DNA from: Pavlovales sp. CCMP2436
Taxonomy: Eukaryota > Haptophyta > Pavlovophyceae > Pavlovales
DNA: 14,060 nt
Assembly: GCA_026770615.1 (NCBI GenBank)
Contig: MU631441.1
Location: forward strand, 26,327 to 40,386
Direction: 5' to 3'
Shown here one piece after another: positions 1 through 8,300 of this stretch; position 1 is the stretch's first letter, and each line of letters opens with the position of its first letter. The position numbers and the translations under genes are program-made. The notes beneath the pieces were generated by a model that saw only the letters and a program-made list of their open reading frames with translations, had not been told where the DNA came from and searched no databases.

Positions 1-33
1 GGGGGGGGGGGGGGGGGGGGGGAGGAGGGGGGG
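1..33. repeat. G-homopolymer tract at window edge
   Basis: The window opens with 22 consecutive G, then A, GG, A and seven more G. It could form a G-quadruplex on this strand. It may also be an assembly or sequencing artefact at a contig edge. No telomeric repeat unit is visible. Confidence 0.7.
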
Positions 34-234
34 CGTTTACACGACTCCATTCGCTTCACCGCTTCTCTCTGTCCATATCTGCACGGTCTTGTCTGCGAGT
101 GAACGCAAGTCTCCTGCCGCACACTGCTGAGCCACAAATATATATGTAGCGCGTCGGAGCCTGCGTTGGAGCGCGAAGATCAGCTTGATGATTTGTCACA
201 CCGTCAGCCCGAACCCCCCCATCATTAATATTTG
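34..234. other. Unassigned stretch without a supported gene
   Basis: This is mixed-composition DNA between the G-tract and the microsatellite. I see no convincing coding sequence, RNA gene or repeat in it. The open frames that cross it owe their length to the adjacent CATA repeat. Confidence 0.4.
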
Positions 235-372
235 TATACATATATACATGTATACACACATTTATACATACATACATACATACATACATACATACGTACA
301 TACATATATATATATACATGTATACACACATTTATACATACATACATACATACACATATACATACATATATT
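235..372. repeat. (CATA)n microsatellite with an internal 70-bp duplication
   Basis: Runs of CATA are mixed with TATATA. The segment starting TATATACATGTATACACACA occurs at 241 and again at 311, so one 70-base unit is tandemly duplicated. Open frames across it give low-complexity Tyr/His/Ile/Cys peptides and are not genes. Confidence 0.9.
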
Positions 373-490
373 CAAAATAGTAGAATTTAATACATAATAC
401 ATAATATATATAATATATAAAGAATGAATTTAAATATAAGAAAATATAATACATCATATTAAATTATGATTATAAATAAAATTATTAATC
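373..490. other. AT-rich spacer
   Basis: About 120 bases are almost entirely A and T, with no gene, RNA or clear repeat unit. The composition switches abruptly to GC-rich at about 492, where the coding-like fragment begins. That switch suggests an insertion or recombination edge. Confidence 0.6.
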
Positions 491-494
491 ACGT

Positions 495-608
495 CAGCTC
501 AACCGCCTCGACGAGCGCGTCAGCGAAATGCACACCGAGGCGCAGAACTTCTTCGAGATGGCCAAGCAGATGCGTCAGGCCTCTGAGAGACAGGCGCGCT
601 GGTTTTGA
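495..608 (+). pseudogene. Orphan 3' coding fragment (coiled-coil-like tail)
   Basis: From the abrupt GC-rich edge the frame reads 37 residues and then TGA at 606-608. It starts QLNRLDERVSEMHTEAQNFF and ends QASERQARWF. The Glu/Gln/Met/Arg-rich spacing looks like the end of an amphipathic helix or coiled coil. There is no start codon and AT-rich DNA lies directly upstream, so this is a truncated 3' end of a gene, not a whole one. A diverged copy occurs near 10839-10900, where EVHTAIQN corresponds to EMHTEAQN here. The parent protein is not recognised. The fragment may be the terminus of a transposon ORF, with the RA repeat beyond it being the 3' untranslated part. Confidence 0.45.
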
Positions 609-807
609 ACTTAGTTTGTAGCCGCTGAATCCTGAATAGCCCGCTACAACGGTGACAACTTAGTGACGTGCTTCATGGGCGTGGACGGCCTGATAGGCGT
701 TCCGCTGACAGTAAAAAGTATAGACGGCGCCGGCCAAAAAAATGAGCGGGAGACGGTTGCACCACGACAAGGCGCTTGGTCGCGCTGCTACTGGCGCAAC
801 GCCTCGT
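525..807 (+). repeat. Dispersed repeat RA, copy 1
   Basis: This segment aligns by eye with 10839-11107 in the same orientation. Shared blocks include CCTGAATAGCCCGC, CAACGGTGACA, GTGACGTGCTTCATGGGC and GATAGGCGTTCCGCTG, plus a GAGACGG block and a GCGCAAC block. Small indels break any shared reading frame, for example a longer AAGTCACTTAAGAAGTACGC stretch in the other copy. It begins inside the orphan coding tail ending at 608, so the unit probably is the 3' end of a mobile or multicopy element. Confidence 0.75.
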
Positions 808-833
808 TACCAACAGAAAAGAAGCGGAAGGGA

Positions 834-990
834 GGCACTGGCAATGCCTCCCGCCCGTCGCTCTTCACAGAGGGATATTCAGCGGTTGGGACGGTATCCG
901 TGTGCTCTGCAAAGGTCCCTTGGCACAAGTATTTCTCAACGCTTGGGTCCGATGGAGACCTGTCAGGGGACGTAAGTACTTCGCATTTAG
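834..990 (+). repeat. Dispersed repeat RB, copy 1
   Basis: RB shares GACGGTATCCGTGTGCTCTG, TTTCTCAACGCTTGGGT and GGAGACCTGTCAGGGGAC with copies at 2936-3050 and 9541-9612, and with an inverted copy at 11661-11790. Copies 1 and 4 also share the flank with TCGCTCTTCACAGAGGGATA. Read on the minus strand, the copies give similar peptides (DPSVEKY, AEHTDTV and YPSVKSD here). RB may therefore descend from a coding segment in the reverse direction. Confidence 0.75.
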
Positions 991-1370
991 ACGTTATGAT
1001 AACTATCACTTCCGTGTTGGATCCAGGGCACACACATCTAGCTACAGTGCCTAGATGAACGTGTGCGTTGTTGTGGGGTGGGGCTGTGGCATCTGCTACG
1101 AGTTCGCCAGAAATATCGTCGTCTACCGCCATCCCTGCTGCGCCAGGACTGACGATGTCTGACGTCGGCCAAGTCAGTGAATGATCACTACTTGTTGATG
1201 AAACATAGTACCGCTGATAACTAGATGCAGATTAATGAGGCTAAGGTGTGTTTAGCTCACCTTAGGTGCAGCCCAGAACGCCCTCTGACACGCATCTATC
1301 GATACCTCTTGATATTTTTTCATTGAAAAGGAATCTTTATTTATTTAAACTTAGTATTTAGCCAGTAATG
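991..1370. other. Intergenic DNA with no recognised feature
   Basis: I see no gene with a convincing protein signature. The first part is mixed composition. From about 1310 it is AT-rich and leads into repeat RF. Confidence 0.4.
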
Positions 1371-1592
1371 TTAAATTAGTTACTGGTGAAGTTCTGAAGG
1401 ACCGAGGCTTTTTTTTTGCCTCTTGAGACCCTATTTTCCAAAGCTTAGCTCCGAAGCACAAAATAGAGGCCAATGGCATGGCAGTATGTGTACCCATCCC
1501 ATTAAATAGGTTTGGATACATAAAATCTTTCTCAGGGTTCTAGTCGAAACATGAGTTCTCAAGTGGCAAAGAAAATCCTCGACCCAGTAGAG
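1371..1592 (+). repeat. Dispersed repeat RF, copy 1
   Basis: It aligns with 2535-2758 over almost equal length (222 and 224 bases). Shared anchors in order are TTAAATTAGTTA, a T8-10 run, GAGACCCTAT, an AGCTC block, GGTTTG, TCTAG and CAGTAGAG. The copies have diverged substantially. No coding potential is seen, so it looks like an old non-autonomous element. Confidence 0.6.
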
Positions 1593-1656
1593 CCTGCTCA
1601 ATAGCTAATTAAATATTCATTAAATATGATCAGAATTCAAATGAAAGCCTATTGAA

Positions 1657-1823
1657 TACAGGGGGTCGCGGGTAATAAGAAACCATATCGTTAAAAGACT
1701 GAGTCTCGTTTGTTGTGCCCTTCAATAGCAATTTAAGATTTTTTAAAAAAAATGTATGTATTTTGCTAAGAAACTGAGCCTCAGGCTAAAATTCGCCATT
1801 CTTATTGCACGCGATCCCCTGTA
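1657..1823 (+). mobile_element. MITE copy 1 (TA-flanked, Tc1/mariner-like ends)
   Basis: This 167-base element begins TACAGGGGGTCGCGGGTAAT and ends in the near-exact reverse complement (ATTGCACGCGATCCCCTGTA). The terminal TA pair suggests a TA target site as used by Tc1/mariner transposases. The interior is AT-rich and shares TATGTA-TTTTGCTAAGAAACTGAGCC with the copies at 3396 and 10483. It has no ORF of its own, so it is non-autonomous. Ends with one or two mismatches between arms indicate moderate age. Confidence 0.85.
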
Positions 1824-2086
1824 GGCAGATTCCAGAAGGTACCAGTAGGCACAAGTCAGTGGGCGCACTGGGCGGCGCGGGAAGCGAGCGTCACCCTCGC
1901 TTATAGCATCATGCGTGGCTGAATTGCAGGTGATACCGCTCATTGAGTCTGTCTGCGGTGGCAAGCGGCCTCTCGGCGAGCGGCTCAGGCTCGAGCGGCA
2001 GCAACGTAGGGTCCGTGTCTACCATGCTGATTTTTTTTATTTTTTTGCAGTGAATTAATCGGTCATAGCCTTTCAAATTGGATTTT
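1824..2086. other. Intergenic DNA with no recognised feature
   Basis: GC-rich at first, then T-rich near 2030-2046. No frame gives a recognisable protein and no RNA gene is visible. It separates the MITE from the element at 2087. Confidence 0.4.
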
Positions 2087-2498
2087 TATCCTATTGAATA
2101 GGACGCATTCGGCACGCTGGAGCCGACGAACCGCGCGGCGGGGACCCATGGTCACCGCACATCGCCATGGACGGTATGCGCCGCGTGGATATCCAGGAAT
2201 CAATCAGATTGATGATGCAGCCTCTCGTTGATCCTTTGTGAGCTGTAATAATTAAAATTCAAAAAAATGAGCGAAATTATAGCGCATGGGGCCCGAATTC
2301 GGGCACATGGGCGCGCACGCGCCAATAGCGTGTGTTGCACGCCGCGCCGGGGATACTGGTAGCTTGCCACCTCTTCTGGGCGTTTGAAAAAGCCTAGGTA
2401 CCCTCAGATGTTTCCGACTCGTCCCCTAGTGCAGCCCTAAGGACACTTAGTTACCATCTTATTGGCCATTCCGGATGAATATCCAATTGAATAGGATA
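2087..2498. mobile_element. Possible non-autonomous element with about 20-bp terminal inverted repeats
   Basis: The left end reads TATCCTATTGAATAGGA. The reverse complement of the right end reads TATCCTATTCAATTGGA, and similarity continues weakly for a few more bases. Both ends finish in TA, which would again fit a TA target site. The ends are themselves nearly palindromic. The 412-base interior is GC-rich with no recognised protein. It contains a perfect 14-base palindrome, GCCCGAATTCGGGC, at 2291-2304. Only one copy is in the window, so its element status is an inference. Confidence 0.45.
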
Positions 2499-2534
2499 TC
2501 AGCATTTAATTAAATTAAAAATTTATTTAAGGGT

Positions 2535-2758
2535 TTAAATTAGTTATTGGAGGTTCAGAGAAGGGTCGGTAATTTTTTTTTTCGCTGAGACCCTATGTTT
2601 CAAGGTTCAGCTCGGGAGAACGAAATATGGACGGACTCACGGCGACCATGCGGCTGCGTCCTTAAGCGGATCTAATAGAATTGGGTACAGAAAAGCGAGT
2701 GCCTGCCTTTTGAATGGGTTTGAATAAGATCTGTCGCAGGGGTCTAGCCACAGTAGAG
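2535..2758 (+). repeat. Dispersed repeat RF, copy 2
   Basis: Partner of 1371-1592, with the same anchors in the same order and orientation. Its right edge lies about 50 bases before the broken gene fragment at 2808. Confidence 0.6.
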
Positions 2759-2807
2759 ATCTCGATGGTTATTTGCCAATAATAATATAATTGGATATTA
2801 TTTATTT

Positions 2808-3098
2808 AACGATATCGGTCTCGACCTCGTTATGTGCAGGTTGTTGAGGTCCGACCAAATTGTCGACGGCGTGGTCGTCGACGACCTCCGCCTCGAGCTC
2901 CAACGGCGCGTATCTACTCACGCTAGCGTTCTCAGGGGAGACGGTATCCGTGTGCTCTGCTAAGGTTCCATGATCCCTGTGTTTTCTCAACGCGTGGGTT
3001 ATGTGGAGACCTGTCAGGGGACAGACGTATTCCTAGATATTTGCACGCTCATGGCGAGCAGCTGACTGGTTGAGGTTCTTGCTGCCATCTTTGACACG
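2808..3098 (-). pseudogene. Broken copy of the 4194 gene, interrupted by repeat RB
   Basis: On the minus strand, two blocks match the protein encoded at 4194-4916. The upstream block (about 3098-3051) reads KDGSKNLNQSAARHE against KGGVKNLNQAATCQA. The downstream block (2915-2808) reads RYAPLELEAEVVDDHAVDN, then HNEVETDIV, against KYASRVLDEEVVDNDAVDN and HNEVEADIV (residues 34-69 of the intact protein). In the intact gene the blocks are nearly adjacent. Here about 110-130 bases of RB lie between them. The fragment lacks the gene's ends and stops right after the conserved block. This is a pseudogene unless RB is spliced out as an intron and further exons exist elsewhere, which I cannot show. 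Confidence 0.7.
2936..3050 (+). repeat. Dispersed repeat RB, copy 2 (inserted in the pseudogene)
   Basis: It carries ACGGTATCCGTGTGCTCTGC, TTTTCTCAACGCGTGGGTT, GGAGACCTGTCAGGGGACA and ACGTATTCCTAGATATTTGC. The last block is shared with copy 3 at 9541. It lies between two conserved blocks of a gene that are nearly contiguous at 4194. Confidence 0.75.
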
Positions 3099-3395
3099 GT
3101 GCGCGAGCTTGACCTTGCGAGGCAGGTTATGTCTGGTCGTAACCGGAGAGCATTACCGCGCGCACTGACGGCGGTGAGTTTTACGACCAGAGTTGGCTAC
3201 TACCCAGTGCGCCGCGCTCGGTGCTGCACGCCGGGTATAAGGCCATCGCGCGCACGTGAGCAGGCAGCCATCGTGCAACCAGTGTTTATCCAAGCGGCGA
3301 AACGAAATCTGCACTGTGAAAGCTGACAAATGTTACAACTTACATTTTTTTAATGCGATGTACTTGGCCGGGAGAGTCACATTTACCTAGGAGGG
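3099..3395. other. Stretch without a supported gene
   Basis: A 75-codon frame runs 3099-3326 on the plus strand, but it starts opposite the pseudogene and its product has no recognisable motif. No RNA gene is seen. Nothing here can be assigned a function. Confidence 0.4.
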
Positions 3396-3572
3396 GAGGG
3401 GGTGTCGCGGGCGCAATAAGAAGGGCGAATTTTGAGCTTAAGGTTGAGCTTCTTAGCAAATTACATATACAAACAGTGCTTAAATATGCTTAAGTTACAT
3501 ACAAACAATGTAAAAAAACGAGGCTCTGCGCTTCTTAACGCTACGGCTTTTTATCGCCCGCGACACCCTGTA
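3396..3572 (-). mobile_element. MITE copy 2, inverted relative to the others
   Basis: The interior is the reverse complement of the other copies, with GAGCTTCTTAGCAAATTACA followed by a second ACATACAAAC block. The right end is TTATCGCCCGCGACACCCTGTA in two parts and retains the terminal TA. The left end reads GGGGGTGTCGCGGGCG, and its outermost TACA has been lost into a G-rich run. It is the most diverged of the three copies and carries a different central GTGTCGC where the others have GATCGC. Confidence 0.75.
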
Positions 3573-4193
3573 GGGAATTGGGGCACTACCTGGTTTCACG
3601 GTGGGATTAGAATTACATTAATATTGGGATTATAAAGCCCACGGGAGTTCCGATCCGCCAAAAGGATAATGAGAGCTCAGGGATGATGACATGAGTTGAA
3701 ACTCCGCGAAAGTTTCTACCCCTCCTATATGAGACTTATAACGATAATACATAAAAACGAAATAAAAATGGTGGCTTGTATTATTATCAGTAGCAAGAAC
3801 TATACTGCAATGAATGCAGAGGTACGCTGGCTGGCTGTCTTACTGCAGGGGGCTTTTTTATATCATTATTAGTGATAGTAGTATCAGTATTATTATTATT
3901 ATTAATAATAATAATAATAATAATTCCAGATTACTATAACTAGTATTACTATTACTAGTATTACTGATTACGTACACCGCAATAAAAATAGGATTCGTAG
4001 ATCAGCTTTCCCAGTGCAGATTGTGTTACTGTACGCCGCAAGAAGGGTCTGAGCTGTGACACAGTATGGCTGCGTGTCTAAGCTCCCTCGTGTGCGTACG
4101 TAGCGGCGGGTGCTACGCACGCATCTTCAGCTCCGGGTCGCAAAACTCGCTGCCGTCGGTGCGCAGTCGGTTCCTTCTTGGAACGACCAGGGC
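3573..4193. other. Intergenic region upstream of the 4194 ORF, microsatellite-bearing
   Basis: AT-rich DNA with trinucleotide repeats at 3860-3965, then a GC-richer stretch from about 4020. The 4194 frame stays open upstream to 4110 but has no ATG there, so either it starts at 4194 or an earlier exon joins it. No promoter element can be named with confidence. Confidence 0.4.
3888..3919. repeat. (TTA)n/(TAA)n perfect palindrome
   Basis: Five to six TTA units run directly into TAA units around a central TTAA, giving a perfect 32-base inverted repeat that could extrude as a cruciform. Less regular TACTA/TAGTA repeats follow to about 3965. Confidence 0.85.
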
Positions 4194-4916
4194 ATGAGGC
4201 ATAAGCCGCTCATGACCAAGCGCCAGAAGGGCGGCGTCAAGAACCTCAACCAGGCCGCTACTTGCCAGGCGCGCCAGGCCGTTGGCATGGGCAAGTACGC
4301 GTCGAGAGTGCTCGACGAGGAGGTCGTCGACAACGACGCCGTCGACAATGTTGTTGTCAACCTCGACAACTTGCACAACGAGGTCGAGGCCGACATCGTC
4401 ACCGTGCGCAACCGGGAGACGTCCAAGGCACGCATGGCCAAGCTCAGGGCCAACCGGAAGTGCGCGGCGGCTGCCAACGTTGCCCCGCCTACGGCGGCTG
4501 CGCTCCCGTCGGGTACGCCGGCCTTCTCGCTGAAGCAGAACGGCGAGCCACGCAAAACCGCTTACGCGGCGGAAGTGGCCAAGTCGACCGCGGTGCAGCG
4601 CATCACAAAGGCGGTGGCGCACGGGCGCTGCTCCGCCGCGCAGCAGGGGGGCGAGGCACTAGAGTGCGCGCTCAACCAGGTCCACTGCCGCGGGCTGTTG
4701 GAGAACCGCGGGCTCGTCGCGCCCGAGGCATCTCGTTTGGCAGCGGATGTGCGCAAGACGCTGGAGCGCGTGCAGTCGTCCAAGGCGGGCCCGCTAACCA
4801 AGGTGGGCAAGCAGTACGCGACTACGATTGCCATTCATTGCGGCCTTCAGCTCCCTGCCCGCGTCACAGAATGCCCCCGTCCTCTCAGCGCGTGCGGCAG
4901 CTACTACTACTACTAA
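4194..4916 (+). CDS. Conserved repeated-family protein of unknown function (240 aa)
   Basis: I do not recognise a family. The start is the first ATG in a frame that is open from 4110. The predicted protein begins with a basic segment (MRHKPLMTKRQKGG). Residues 41-70 form an acidic, Val/Asp/Asn-rich stretch, and 72-89 a strongly basic one (RNRETSKARMAKLRANRK). An Ala/Pro linker follows, then a helical C-terminal half with EALECALNQVHCRG and LAADVRKTLERVQSS. Alternating acidic and basic patches without membrane segments suggest a nucleic-acid or chromatin-associated protein, but that is inference. The last residues run into a CTA repeat (SYYYY, then TAA), so the annotated end may be wrong and a splice could remove it. 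Part of it recurs as a broken copy at 2808-3098, which marks it as a multicopy, possibly element-borne gene. Codon choice is GC-rich, like the kinase gene. Confidence 0.5.
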   Translation: MRHKPLMTKRQKGGVKNLNQAATCQARQAVGMGKYASRVLDEEVVDNDAVDNVVVNLDNLHNEVEADIVTVRNRETSKARMAKLRANRKCAAAANVAPPTAAALPSGTPAFSLKQNGEPRKTAYAAEVAKSTAVQRITKAVAHGRCSAAQQGGEALECALNQVHCRGLLENRGLVAPEASRLAADVRKTLERVQSSKAGPLTKVGKQYATTIAIHCGLQLPARVTECPRPLSACGSYYYY

Positions 4917-4938
4917 TACTAATACTAATAATAATAAT
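4900..4938. repeat. CTA/AAT trinucleotide microsatellite
   Basis: Four to five CTA units pass into ACTAAT and then AATAAT units. The tract overlaps the end of the preceding frame. A pyrimidine-rich tract (CCCCCCTTCTCCCCCC) follows at about 4962-4980. Confidence 0.85.
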
Positions 4939-5349
4939 ATCATATACCATACCCAACCTCTCACCCCCCTTCTCCCCCCTCATCCCCTCCCTGCGCCGCC
5001 GCCGTCACCTCACCGCGCAGCAACGGGTTTCTAAACGCCACTGCGTGATCAGCATCGCCGCGCTGATCTATTTATTTACATTTATTTTGGGCATTATCGC
5101 AATTTCTAAATTATGATGCGTATTAGCGGTGCACGTGGTCCACTTTTACCAATATTACTATCACTAACAATTACTTTCTACTACTATTGGTTACTATTAT
5201 TATTATTATTTCTCAAACGAGCACGGTGCTGAGCCGGTGAGTTGCATGCTGTAAGTGTAGACTCTCACTCTTCGGCTCCGCGGCTCCAACGATGCGCCAC
5301 GGGTGGGTAGACTCACGCGCTAACGAGTTAAATTTTGTACCCGCCTCGC
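4939..5349. other. Intergenic region between convergent genes
   Basis: This spacer lies between the 3' end of the 4194 frame and the 3' end of the kinase gene. It holds the pyrimidine tract, an AT-rich stretch, a TACTAT/TTATTA microsatellite at about 5165-5210 and no supported gene. A 17-base string at 5218-5234 (CGAGCACGGTGCTGAGC) also occurs inside the kinase gene at 6702-6718. Confidence 0.5.
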
Positions 5350-8300
5350 TCAACGACTGCCGTGGCTCGTCGCGGTCCCGCTGCCGCTTATGCGGCCCGG
5401 GCTGGCGAGCTGCTCGTCGATGCTCGGCACTGCGAGGGCCGTGAACACGTCGGCGCGCAGCCCCTGCCAGACGTCGGCCCAGTCGACCGGTGCCTCGACG
5501 AGGCAGCGCATCCTCTCGATGGTCATGACGACACGCTGGCTCTTGCCCCTGCCGAGGCTCTGCATGTTGCCCTTGATCGCGTGCAGCAGCCGCCAGGTGC
5601 GGCTCCAGTCGACCCAGGCGTCCTCCCCCTCGATGCGCGCGAGCAGCTCGCAGACCTCGGTGGCCAGCGCGTCGTGCAGCTGCTCGGCCGAGAAGACCAC
5701 GTTGTCGGTGGCACGCACCTCGCGCGCGAACGAGCCGAAGCGACGCAGCCACTGCGGCACAATGGCGCGCAGCAGCCCCTCCCGCTGCAGGGGATCCTTG
5801 GCGAGCGAGCCGTGCGCGCGGCTCGAGTAGAGCTCTAAGTCCGCGTCCGAGTCGTTGGCCGAGCGAACGAGCAGCAGCGTGCGCGCCTCCTGGTCGGCGG
5901 TGAGCATGCCGCGCACGCGCTCCAGGTGCTCGGAGCCCGAGACGGTGCGCAACCCGTCGTCCACATCCAAGTTTTCGTCCGAGAGCACGATGAAGATGCA
6001 CTCGGGGTGCTGGCGCACCTCCTCAGCCAACAGCGCGTCGAAGCCGTCGATCTCCTCGCTCGTGGAGCCCCACAGCGTGACGTTTTCGGGAGGCACGCCA
6101 AGAATGTTAAACATGGAGCGCATGATGATGCGCTGCACGGGCGCGTCATCGATCCCGATGGCGCGCACGTGTCTCGGCATCACAAAGGAGATGATCTGCT
6201 CGTCGCCCACGTGCTCATGCGCAGTGCACTTGAACTCGAAGACGGTGCCCTGCTCGCTGAAGGCGATCGAGCACGTGCCATCCATCGCCTCGGCGCACTT
6301 GGTCATGATCCAGGCGCCGTCGCCACTCGAGACCGAGTCGGTCGGGTGCAGGCGCACGCCCTTCTTGAAGATGCAGCCCGTATCGTCAAGCGCCAGCAGC
6401 TTGGCGTGGCCCTCGCCAGGCCTGTTGAAGACACGCAGCGTGAGCTGGCCCTGCACGTGGTCCAGCTCGGTGCGCACCTCGCCGCCGTGCTCGCCGTACT
6501 TGCATGCGTTGGAGATAGCGTTGCGGTGGATATGGAAAACCAACTTGGGGTCGAGCTCGAGCACGGGAAAGGGCTCCACCAACGTGCGCATCTCAAAGCG
6601 CTCGGCGTGGCCCGCACAGCGCACCAGCACGTTGCGCAGATTGATTGGCTCTGGCCTCGGCGTGTAGGCGCCGTGGAGCACGTCACGCGCCATCGCCTGC
6701 GCGAGCACGGTGCTGAGCGTGTGCTGCAGCATGCCGTGTAGCTCGCCCAGCCTGGAGGAGAAGGCTCGGTCGTACTCGCCCAAGACGATGGCGCCGGACG
6801 AGATACCGTGCTTGTGCAGCTCCTCGAGCGAGGTGAGTGCGCTCATCGCCGAGAGCATCCCGTTCTTCACCTCGTGCCGCGTGAAGCGGTTCGCCTCCTC
6901 GTCCTTCTGACGACTGACGGTCTCGGAAATCAGACGCTTCTCCGCAGTCTCACGCAGCAAGGCCTTCTCCGCGTTGTGCCGCGAGATGCGGTCGGATATG
7001 TCGCGGATCACCATCACCAGCGCCGAACCGTCGGGCAGCGCGGACGCGTGCGCTTCGCAGCCGAGCGTGCGCAGGCCCGTGCGCTCCATGCGGTACTCGC
7101 GCAGGAACACCGTGGGCCCGCCGCTCGCGTCAGGCTTGATTTTCATCGATTCATTCCACGCGGTGTTGACCATGTGCAAAAAGAAGTATTCGTGCGGCGT
7201 CGTCAAAGACTCTTCTGTGCACTCTGTGTAGTTGTGCGTGGTCGTGGACGTGAAGCCCACGGCTGAGATGCCGATCAGCTCGTGCAGCGATCCCGAGGCC
7301 GTCGTCGAGACGAGGCCGTTGGGGTCTGACCGGGTTGAGATGACCAGCACGTCCGAGGAGTTCTCCCACACGATGCTCATCTGCGCCACAAACCATTCGC
7401 TAAGCTCGAGTTCGTAGAGTACAGGTACAGACTCGTAGATCTCGCTCAGCACGATGGCGTAGCTCATCTTGGCGGCCACGTCCACGATGCAGTCGAGCAC
7501 GAACGGCCACGCCGCAGGTACATGACGGCAACTTGCGTCGCCGCGCTGGCATGGATCTAAAACGTCGGCCAGCCACGCGCCAAAGTAGTCGAGCACGAAG
7601 GCCGTCCACATCACTGCGCACGAAGCGATGAGCCGGCGCGCCGAGATCCAGCGGCGGTACGCATCCCGCTTCTGCGGCGAGCCGCCCTTGGGCCAGCCTG
7701 CAGGTTGCTCGAGCGTGTACGAAAACTGGAAGGGGGGGGGGGGGTAAGAGAGGAGGCAGAGGTCGATGTGAGCGCGCGGATGTGAGCACGCGCGGGTAGC
7801 AGCGCGAGTGGGTTTAGCAGGCCGCACCTTGATATAGACGCGGCGTAAAAGGTCCGCGTAAAGGATGAACGAGATGGTCATCACAATGCCCCAGCTGACC
7901 GGGCCAACGGTAAAGGGCAGTATGTAGCCGCAGATGGTGCTGCCGCCCTGCGTCAGCCCGAAGGCGATAGGCCGCGCGAAGTCGTAGGAGTCGATGGCCT
8001 CGACGGTGAATGACATGACAAAGGCCAGCGTCGTCCATTCGCACCATCGGACGAGGTGCACGCGACAGTGCGTGAAGGGATCGATCAGTATCGGCATCGG
8101 CGCGAGGGCCATCAATAGGTTCGTACAGCACGCGATCCAGTGCACGGTGAGCATCATCGTGCCCACGCCAGTGATGGCCGACGGGCGCACCAGCTTCTCC
8201 AGCCCTCGGATGAGGAGCGCCGTGAAGAGGATTAACGCCGCAATCCCCGCGGCGAGGCGCTCCGACGGCATAAGTGCCTGCTTTTCGCCGGTCGCAAAGG

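Noticed and set aside
1..33. Telomere at the window edge
   Set aside because: It is a homopolymer run without a telomeric repeat unit.
56..397. Tyr/His/Ile/Cys-rich open frames on both strands
   Set aside because: They are produced by the CATA microsatellite.
4262..5116. 284-codon plus-strand frame overlapping the 4194 ORF
   Set aside because: It is low-complexity Arg/Gly/Ala text in a shifted frame and then runs through microsatellite and pyrimidine tracts. The 4194 frame is supported instead by the conserved broken copy.
5213..6001. 262-codon minus-strand frame, very rich in Arg and Ala
   Set aside because: It is a shifted-frame shadow of the receiver and HPt region of the kinase gene. 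High GC content keeps it open.
5855..6741. Two overlapping plus-strand open frames of about 270 codons opposite the kinase gene
   Set aside because: They are antisense to the GC-rich kinase coding sequence and lack motifs. The minus-strand frame has clear domains throughout.
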